This document shows, piece after piece, positions 7,543 through 13,851 of a stretch of 13,851 nucleotides of DNA. The stretch spans positions 1 to 13,851 of the forward strand of contig JBGPYB010000126.1 in the NCBI GenBank assembly GCA_041493035.1, given 5' to 3'. The first letter of the stretch is position 1. Each line of letters opens with the position of its first letter. The notes beneath the pieces were generated by a model. That model saw only the letters and a program-made list of their open reading frames with translations. It searched no databases and had not been told where the DNA came from. A program made the position numbers and the translations under genes. The DNA comes from JBGPYB01 sp041493035. Lineage in GTDB: Bacteria; Acidobacteriota; Vicinamibacteria; Fen-336.

Positions 7543-7549
7543 CGCCCCC
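7515..7549 (+). terminator. GC-rich hairpin across the stop codon of the coiled-coil gene
   Basis: GGGGGCGCT (7515-7523) and AGCGCCCCC (7541-7549) can form a perfect 9-bp stem with a 17-base loop; GCC/GGC inside the loop can also pair. The TAG stop (7540-7542) is at the 3' arm. There is no U-tract, so it could be a weak terminator, an mRNA 3'-end stabiliser or a by-product of GC-rich codons. It lies just upstream of the proposed aroB -10 box. Confidence 0.3.
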
Positions 7550-7553
7550 GTCG

Positions 7554-7562
7554 TGGTAGTCT
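7554..7562 (+). promoter_or_regulatory. Putative extended -10 promoter giving near-leaderless aroB mRNA
   Basis: TGG-TAGTCT reads as TGn plus a -10 box (TAnnnT). The last T is exactly 10 bases before the A of the aroB ATG, the same spacing as the stronger box in front of typA. No Shine-Dalgarno precedes aroB. The predicted start near 7569 leaves a leader of about 3 bases. Confidence 0.35.
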
Positions 7563-7571
7563 GCCGGCCGC

Positions 7572-8669
7572 ATGATCGAGATCCCCGTCGACCTCGGGTC
7601 CCGCCGGTACGCCATCCACGTCGGCCATGGCTCGGCGCGTCTCATCCCGGAGTTGCTCCGTCCTCTCAAGGGGCGATCCTTCGTCGTTGTGTCGAGTCCG
7701 CGCATCTGGGCCCTCCATGGCAGGACCATCGAGAAGCCCCTCCGCGCGCTGGGTACGGTGCAACGGGCCCTCATCCCGGAAGGAGAGCGCCACAAATCCA
7801 GGAAGACCCTGGACGCTCTCCACGACGCTTTTCTCGACGCGGGCCTCCGCCGCGACGGCGTCGTGGTGGCCTTCGGCGGAGGTGTCGTCGGCGATGTAGC
7901 GGGCTTTGCCGCCGCGACCTACATGCGCGGCGTCGACGTGGTTCAAGTGCCGACGACCTTGTTGGCCATGGTGGACAGCTCCGTGGGCGGGAAGGTCGGC
8001 ATCAATCACCCCAAGGCCAAGAACTTGATCGGCGCCTTCCACCAGCCCCGGGCCGTCGTCGCGGACCCGTCCTTCCTCGAGACGTTGCCGGCCCGAGAAA
8101 GGCAGAGCGGCGCCTACGAGATCCTGAAGTGCGGTGTACTCGCCGACAAGGCGCTCTTCGCGGCACTGGCCGGGGCGCCCACAGCGCTCGTCGGCTGGCC
8201 GCGGCCGGAAATCGAGAACGCCGTCGCTTCGGCCTGCCGGATCAAGGCGGAGGTCGTGGAAAAGGACGAGCGCGAGGGGGGGCTCCGGCGCGTCCTGAAC
8301 CTCGGCCACACGCTCGGCCACGCCCTCGAGACGGTAACGTCCTACCGCCGCTTCACGCACGGCGAGGCCGTGGGTTGGGGGCTTACGGGCGCCGCGTGGA
8401 TCGCTGTGCGCAAGAGGCTCCTGCCCGAGGGCGACTTCGACGAGATCGCCGCGGCCGTCGATCATCTCGGCCGTCGGCCGCGGGTCTCGGATCTCGAGAG
8501 CCGCGACGTCCTCGAGGCGCTCGGACGCGACAAGAAGTCCCGAGCCGGCCGGGTTCCTTTCGTCCTTCCGACGGCCATCGGCCACGTGACGATTCGCGAC
8601 GACGTGGAAGCTTCAGACGTGCGCCACGCCTTGCGGGTCATGGCCTCGCGCGAAACCCGCCGCTCATAG
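7572..8669 (+). CDS. aroB: 3-dehydroquinate synthase
   Basis: AroB converts DAHP to 3-dehydroquinate, the second step of the shikimate pathway, using NAD+ and a divalent metal. The protein is 365 residues, normal for the family. It has the NAD-binding GGGVVGDVAGFAAATYMRG (102-120), the signature PTTLLAMVDSSVGGKVGINH (127-146) continuing PKAKNLIGAFHQP, then SGAYEILKCGVL and LNLGHTLGHALE. The expected metal ligands are Glu183, His246 and His263 (in THGEAVGWG). ATG 7572 fits the usual N-terminus, and no Shine-Dalgarno is visible upstream. It lies 29 bases after the coiled-coil gene, but its own -10-like box suggests separate initiation. No other aro genes are in the window. It converges on argF, with a repeat hairpin between them. 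A long frame on the opposite strand here is a high-GC shadow. Confidence 0.97.
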   Translation: MIEIPVDLGSRRYAIHVGHGSARLIPELLRPLKGRSFVVVSSPRIWALHGRTIEKPLRALGTVQRALIPEGERHKSRKTLDALHDAFLDAGLRRDGVVVAFGGGVVGDVAGFAAATYMRGVDVVQVPTTLLAMVDSSVGGKVGINHPKAKNLIGAFHQPRAVVADPSFLETLPARERQSGAYEILKCGVLADKALFAALAGAPTALVGWPRPEIENAVASACRIKAEVVEKDEREGGLRRVLNLGHTLGHALETVTSYRRFTHGEAVGWGLTGAAWIAVRKRLLPEGDFDEIAAAVDHLGRRPRVSDLESRDVLEALGRDKKSRAGRVPFVLPTAIGHVTIRDDVEASDVRHALRVMASRETRRS

Positions 8670-8680
8670 AAGGCCACTGA

Positions 8681-8753
8681 TGCGAGCGAAGCGGGATTCA
8701 CTCCCGCGTAGCGAGCGGGGGTTCAAGGGGGTGCGGCGCAGCACCCCCTTGCT
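8681..8753 (+). repeat. Dispersed hairpin repeat, copy 1 (short form), aroB/argF junction
   Basis: This 73-base element fills the convergent gap between aroB and argF. Its 21-base left block (8681-8701) and 44-base right block (8710-8753) are each identical to the reverse complement of blocks at 11701-11721 and 11601-11644. The right block holds a perfect 11-bp stem, 8724-8734 with 8741-8751 (CAAGGGGGTGC/GCACCCCCTTG), and a 6-base loop. It resembles a repetitive extragenic palindrome. Its place between convergent genes makes a bidirectional transcription stop or mRNA 3'-end role likely. There is no U-tract. Confidence 0.85.
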
Positions 8754-8762
8754 CACTTCTGG

Positions 8763-9683
8763 CTAGGCTAGCAGGAGGATCAGGGCCGCCTTCTGCACGT
8801 GGAGGCGGTTCTCGGCTTCGTCGAAGACGACCGACTGCGGCCCGTCGATGACCTCCGCGGCCACCTCTTCTCCGCGGTGGGCCGGCAGGCAATGCATGAA
8901 CACGGCCTCCGGTGAGGCCGCGGCCATCATCTCCGCGGAGACCATGTACCCCTGGAAGGCCCGGACGCGGGCCTGCGCCTCCTCCTCCTGCCCCATCGAG
9001 GTCCAGACGTCCGTGTAGATCACGTCGGCGCCGCCCACGGCTTCCATCGGATCTCGGACGATCAACGGGGCGGGGGTGCCGGCCTTCTGCGCCTCCCGCG
9101 CCGCGCTCTTGACGACGAGGGGGTTCGGGTCATAGCCCTCGGGACAGGCCACCGACATCGACATTCCCAGCTTCACGGCTCCGAACATCAGCTCGTGGCA
9201 GACGTTGTTGCCGTCCCCGACGTAGGCGATCTTCAGCCCGTCGAGGGCGCCGCGCCGCTCGCGAAGCGTGAAGTAGTCGGCCAGCGCCTGGACAGGGTGC
9301 AGGAGATCCGACAGCCCGTTGATCACCGGCACGCTGCCGTGCTTCGCCAGATCCAGGATGTCCTGGTGGGCGAAGACCCGGGCCATGATCCCGCTCACGA
9401 GGCGAGAGAGGACCTTGGCCGTATCGGCCACGGTCTCCCCCCGATGGAGTTGGATGTCGTCGGCTCCCAAGTAGAGGGCGGTCCCTCCGAGCTCGAACAT
9501 CCCGACCTCGAAGGACACGCGCGTTCGCGTCGAGGGCTTCTGGAAAATCATCGCGAGTGATTTTCCCTTGAGCGCCGAGGCGTACGCCGAGGGGTTGGCC
9601 TTGACCTTGGCGGCGAGGTCGAAGATCTCTTCGATCTCGGCGCGCGAAAAGTCCTTGAGGGAGATGAAGTGCTTCTGCTTCAT
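8763..9683 (-). CDS. argF: Ornithine carbamoyltransferase
   Basis: This enzyme transfers the carbamoyl group to ornithine to give citrulline in arginine synthesis. From ATG 9683 it has 306 residues, within the usual 300-335. It carries the carbamoyl-phosphate loop STRTR (51-55), HPVQ (129-132), the nucleotide-fold-like YVGDGNNVCHEL (154-165), the ornithine-side VWTSMGQE (226-233), and HCLPAHRGEE (264-273) with the catalytic Cys265. SMG and HCLP favour ornithine over N-acetylornithine or aspartate as acceptor. A TTG at 9734 would extend it by 17 residues without family similarity and would place the start on the -35 box. No other arginine genes are nearby, so the gene is split from the rest of the pathway. 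A good promoter (9705-9734) precedes it with a leader of about 15 bases. Confidence 0.96.
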   Translation of the reverse strand: MKQKHFISLKDFSRAEIEEIFDLAAKVKANPSAYASALKGKSLAMIFQKPSTRTRVSFEVGMFELGGTALYLGADDIQLHRGETVADTAKVLSRLVSGIMARVFAHQDILDLAKHGSVPVINGLSDLLHPVQALADYFTLRERRGALDGLKIAYVGDGNNVCHELMFGAVKLGMSMSVACPEGYDPNPLVVKSAAREAQKAGTPAPLIVRDPMEAVGGADVIYTDVWTSMGQEEEAQARVRAFQGYMVSAEMMAAASPEAVFMHCLPAHRGEEVAAEVIDGPQSVVFDEAENRLHVQKAALILLLA

Positions 9684-9704
9684 GGGCGTCGTCTCAAGCA
9701 CCGG

Positions 9705-9734
9705 ATCATACGTTCCGGCTTCCGGGCGCGTCAA
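9705..9734 (-). promoter_or_regulatory. Putative sigma-70-type promoter of argF
   Basis: On the minus strand, TTGACG (9734 down to 9729) and TATGAT (9710 down to 9705) are separated by 18 bases; each matches five of six consensus positions. Transcription would start near 9698, leaving a leader of about 15 bases with no strong Shine-Dalgarno. It is back to back with the typA promoter, which uses the same TATGAT hexamer. I saw no convincing ArgR operator. Confidence 0.6.
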
Positions 9735-9760
9735 CGCGGGTCGGCGGAAGAAGGCACGCG

Positions 9761-9769
9761 TGGTATGAT
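9761..9769 (+). promoter_or_regulatory. Putative extended -10 promoter giving near-leaderless typA mRNA
   Basis: TGG-TATGAT is a strong extended -10 element. Its last base is 10 positions before the A of the typA ATG, so transcription should start near 9776 with a leader of 0-3 bases. No Shine-Dalgarno is present (the bases before ATG read CGACGGTTT). No -35 hexamer is recognisable at the right distance, as is common for extended -10 promoters. Confidence 0.6.
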
Positions 9770-9778
9770 CGACGGTTT

Positions 9779-11587
<1,809 letters not shown>

Positions 11588-11600
11588 TTAGACCTAATCA

Positions 11601-11721
11601 AGCAAGGGGGTGCTGCGCCGCACCCCCTTGAACCCCCGCTCGCTTGTCCCGCGCCGTCTTGCCGTCGCGGGGCTTCGCGGGAGCCTGCCCCCGAATGGGG
11701 GTGAATCCCGCTTCGCTCGCA
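11601..11721 (-). repeat. Dispersed hairpin repeat, copy 2 (long form), typA/regulator junction
   Basis: This is the inverted counterpart of the 8681-8753 element. The 44-base block (11601-11644) and 21-base block (11701-11721) match copy 1 exactly on the opposite strand. About 48 extra bases lie between them. The 11-bp stem is 11603-11613 with 11620-11630. The interior adds further hairpins: CCCGCG/CGCGGG (11648-11653 with 11666-11671) and CCCCC-GAAT-GGGGG (11688-11701). It lies 13 bases after the typA stop and 9 bases before the convergent regulator stop, so it could end or protect both transcripts. Confidence 0.85.
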
Positions 11722-11730
11722 GCCCGTGTC

Positions 11731-13098
11731 TTACTCCGCTGTTAGGCGAAGTCGTCGGTTCAGGGTCGACAGGCTGACGCCGAGACGCTCGGCGGCGGCG
11801 GCGCGATCGCCGTCGGTCTCGCGGAGGGCCAGTTGCACGGCCTCGTCCTCGGCGCGGGTCACGGCCCGGCGCCCCACGTCGGCGAGGGTCCCCGACAGGT
11901 CGAGGACGTCGGCGAGTGTGGGCCCCCCCTCATTGGCTCCCGCGAGACGCAGGTGGTCGGGGCGCACCTCGAGGCCGTCGCAGAGGATCACGGCCCGCTC
12001 GAGGCAGTTCTGCAGCTCGCGGACGTTCCCGGGCCAGGAGTGATCGCGGAGAACCCGCTTCGACTCCTCCGAGAGTCGTAGTCCCTTCCGCCCCATCTCC
12101 CCGGCGAAGCGTTCGAGGAACGCCTCGGCCAGCAGCAGGATGTCCCCCCGCCGGCGCCGCAAGGGAGGGATCTCCACGGGAAAGACGGAGAGGCGGAAGA
12201 AGAGGTCCTCTCGGAACTCCTTGCGGGCCACGGCTTCCCTGAGGTCGTGGTTCGTGGCCGCCACGACGCGGACGTCGATGCTGATGGTCTGCACGCCCCC
12301 AACGCGCTCGAATTGCCGTTCCTGGACGAGGCGCAGGATCTTGGCCTGAAGTGCCAGGGGAAGGTCGCCGATCTCATCGAGGAAGAGAGTCCCATGGTGA
12401 GCCATCTCCGCCTTCCCCACCTTGCGCCCGGTGGCGCCGGTGAAGGCACCCTTCTCGTGGCCGAAGAGCTCGTTCTCGAGAAGAGCTTCGGGGATGGCGG
12501 CACAGTTGATGGCAACGAAGGGACCCTTGACGCGGGCCGAGAGCTGATGGAGTGACCTGGCCATCAACTCCTTCCCCGTTCCGCTCTCGCCGAGGATCAG
12601 GACCGTGGCGTCGCTTCCAGCGGCGCGCTGGATGGCGAGCATGGTCTCCTTCAGCGACGGGTCTTCCCCAAGGACGCGGGGCAGGCCGAAGCGGCGCTGA
12701 TACTCCTCCTTGAGGAGCACGTACTCGGTGAGGAGGCGGCGGCGCTCCACCGCTCGGTCGAGGAGCAGCAGCAGGTGATCGGTGTCGACCGGTTTGGTCA
12801 GGAAGTCGGCCGCTCCCTCCTTCATGGCTCTCACCGCCTCCTCGATGGTGCCGAAGGCGGTCATCACAAGGACGGGCGTCTGGGGATCGACCTCGAGGGC
12901 GGCCTTGAGTACGTCGAAGCCACTTCCGGCCGGCAGACGCAGATCGGTGAGGACCACGAGAAAGCGTGCTCCCTGGAGGCGGCGACGGGCCTCGTAGGCG
13001 TCCCCCGCCTCGTCGACGCTCCATGAGCGCGACTCCAGCGTCTTCCGGAGCATGGTCCGGAGCGATTCCTTGTCTTCGACGATCAGGATGTCAGCCAC
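11731..13098 (-). CDS. NtrC-family sigma-54-dependent response regulator
   Basis: This 455-residue cytoplasmic transcription activator has a receiver domain with the acidic pocket Glu8/Asp9, phosphoacceptor Asp52 (LTDLRLP), Thr80 and Lys102 (TKP). Next is an AAA+ domain with Walker A GESGTGKE (170-177), GAFTGA (217-222), which contacts sigma-54, and Walker B GTLFLDEI (236-243). It ends with a Fis-type helix-turn-helix (RAAAAERLGVSLSTLNRRLR). All motifs needed for phosphorylation-controlled, ATP-dependent opening of sigma-54 promoters are intact. The GTG at 13098 fits the receiver start; a longer frame upstream reads Arg/Pro-rich shadow sequence and would overlap the preceding gene. No sensor kinase is adjacent, so partner and regulon are unknown. 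The exported coiled-coil gene ends 37 bases upstream on the same strand. Confidence 0.95.
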   Translation of the reverse strand: MADILIVEDKESLRTMLRKTLESRSWSVDEAGDAYEARRRLQGARFLVVLTDLRLPAGSGFDVLKAALEVDPQTPVLVMTAFGTIEEAVRAMKEGAADFLTKPVDTDHLLLLLDRAVERRRLLTEYVLLKEEYQRRFGLPRVLGEDPSLKETMLAIQRAAGSDATVLILGESGTGKELMARSLHQLSARVKGPFVAINCAAIPEALLENELFGHEKGAFTGATGRKVGKAEMAHHGTLFLDEIGDLPLALQAKILRLVQERQFERVGGVQTISIDVRVVAATNHDLREAVARKEFREDLFFRLSVFPVEIPPLRRRRGDILLLAEAFLERFAGEMGRKGLRLSEESKRVLRDHSWPGNVRELQNCLERAVILCDGLEVRPDHLRLAGANEGGPTLADVLDLSGTLADVGRRAVTRAEDEAVQLALRETDGDRAAAAERLGVSLSTLNRRLRLTAE

Positions 13099-13108
13099 GC
13101 TGTTGGAG

Positions 13109-13114
13109 ATGATA
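13109..13114 (-). promoter_or_regulatory. Possible -10 box of the sigma-54 regulator gene
   Basis: TATCAT on the minus strand matches five of six -10 bases and ends 10 bases before the GTG start, which has no Shine-Dalgarno. A start near 13102 would leave a leader of about 4 bases. No -35 is convincing, and the box lies in the 37-base gap after the preceding gene, so read-through from upstream is an alternative. Confidence 0.3.
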
Positions 13115-13135
13115 GGCCGAGGGCGTGGCGGTCGG

Positions 13136-13789
13136 TTAGCGCAACCAGCCGGGGAGCGCTCCCTTGCGGCGGGCTTCCTCTCGGAGGTCCTCCAGTGCCT
13201 TCTGTGCGGCGGCAAGGTTCGTCTTTGCGGCTGCGAGCTCTGTCTCCGCCTCCACGAGATCGGGGGGCTTGAGCATCGGGTTGAGAGGCAGCTGTTGCGT
13301 GCCGTCGATCGGAAGGGGCTGGCCCACTCCCTTTCGGGAGAGGTCGATCTTGCCCTGGGCCTGCCCCACTTCCTTCTGCGCCGCCCGAACCGCAGCCTCG
13401 GCCGCCTTCATTCGATCGCGCCAGTAGGCCTCGGCCCCCGCGTCGTCCACCGAGGGTGGCTCCTCGGATCCACCCTCATTGGCGCGGCGTCCTTCAGTCC
13501 TCTGCCCTTCGGTCGTTTCTGTAGAGGTGCCTCCCGCGGCCCCGGCCGAGGGTTGGTAGATGCGGCGTCGTACGGCCCGGCCCGCTTTGGGATCAGCCTC
13601 CGCTTCGGGGGACGGCGATGGCGACGGCTTCGAGAGGTCGTCGTTGGTGAAGGTTTTCGCCCCGGTCGCGTGCTTGCGACGCGCCTTCTCCTTTTGCGCG
13701 AGCTCCTCGAGGCTCTGCGCAACGACGACGGCCGCCGCGGCGGCCGCGAGAGCCACGATCACGATGAGCGTCGCGCCCCGGCGCTTCAA
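13136..13789 (-). CDS. Exported coiled-coil protein with GALPGWLR C-terminus (paralogue of the 7060 gene)
   Basis: The product is a 217-residue protein of unknown function. A basic start (MKRR), a long Ala/Val core and AVVVAQS give a Sec signal ending near residue 25. Then come SLEELAQKEKARRK (26-39), FTNDDL (47-52), a low-complexity Pro/Ser/Glu/Thr linker, EAYWR (120-124), two long Ala-rich helices (about 119-150 and 177-209) joined by a Pro/Gly loop, and RRKGALPGWLR at the end. The order of the last three motifs matches the 160-residue protein at 7060-7542, which lacks the SLEELA block. The helices should pair as a coiled-coil hairpin in the periplasm. The start is a TTG 5 bases after the stop of an upstream frame, with no good Shine-Dalgarno. 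Because this frame stays open to the right edge, the N-terminus is provisional. Confidence 0.8.
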   Translation of the reverse strand: MKRRGATLIVIVALAAAAAAVVVAQSLEELAQKEKARRKHATGAKTFTNDDLSKPSPSPSPEAEADPKAGRAVRRRIYQPSAGAAGGTSTETTEGQRTEGRRANEGGSEEPPSVDDAGAEAYWRDRMKAAEAAVRAAQKEVGQAQGKIDLSRKGVGQPLPIDGTQQLPLNPMLKPPDLVEAETELAAAKTNLAAAQKALEDLREEARRKGALPGWLR

Positions 13790-13794
13790 GATCG

Positions 13795-13851
13795 TCAGTT
13801 GGAGGCGACGGGCGCCCCCTCCAGGATCTGGGCGCGCTCGGCGATCTTGGG
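13795..13851 (-). CDS. C-terminal end of an unidentified gene (enters from the right edge)
   Basis: The last 18 codons of a minus-strand frame read PKIAERAQILEGAPVASN and stop at TGA 13797-13795, five bases before the TTG start of the coiled-coil gene. The composition looks like real protein, and the close spacing suggests an operon with translational coupling. Too little is visible to name a family. The competing frame, continuous with the coiled-coil gene, reads Arg/Gly-rich and looks like a shadow. Confidence 0.4.
   Translation of the reverse strand, partial: PKIAERAQILEGAPVASN

Noticed and set aside
7266..8585. 439-codon minus-strand frame
   Set aside because: It is antisense to the coiled-coil gene and aroB, with no family similarity and no promoter or ribosome-binding site.

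Overview
This window is about 13.9 kb of high-GC, gene-dense bacterial chromosome. It holds conserved housekeeping genes plus a few poorly characterised ones. There are no tRNA, rRNA, CRISPR or insertion-sequence features. The mix (archaeal-type ProS, NadB, AroB, ArgF, TypA, an NtrC-type regulator) and two small exported coiled-coil proteins with [YF]TN[DE]DL, EAYWR and GWLR-end motifs suggest Acidobacteriota or a related deep-branching soil phylum. That placement rests on recall of similar proteins and is tentative.

Layout. (1) 1-6927, all minus strand, reads right to left: nadB, a divergent Na+/Ca2+-exchanger-family protein, proS, a single-repeat Gdt1/UPF0016 cation exporter, an isoaspartyl methyltransferase with an export-type N-terminus, and a DUF2339 membrane protein that leaves the left edge. 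The first four are tightly packed (7-nt overlap, 23-nt and 46-nt gaps) and probably form one operon. (2) 6928-7059 is a divergent promoter region. (3) 7060-8669, plus strand: a small exported coiled-coil protein followed by aroB. (4) 8763-9683, minus strand: argF, convergent with aroB and divergent from typA. (5) 9779-11587, plus strand: typA. (6) 11731-13851, minus strand: an NtrC-type sigma-54 activator preceded by a second coiled-coil GWLR protein and the last codons of another gene.

Two patterns cut across the genes. First, both convergent junctions (aroB/argF and typA/ntrC) carry the same GC-rich hairpin repeat in opposite orientation. A 44-nt block and a 21-nt block are identical in the two copies, and each copy has an 11-bp stem. 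Second, genes that start transcription units (typA, aroB, argF, nadB, the regulator) tend to have a -10-like box within about 10-15 nt of the start codon and no Shine-Dalgarno, whereas most genes inside operons have good Shine-Dalgarno sequences. This suggests leaderless or near-leaderless mRNAs.

I found no complete new multi-gene system. The strongest leads are the paired GWLR-tail exported proteins, the dispersed hairpin repeat, the ProS that has lost most of its zinc ligands, and the two cation-exporter families bracketing proS.
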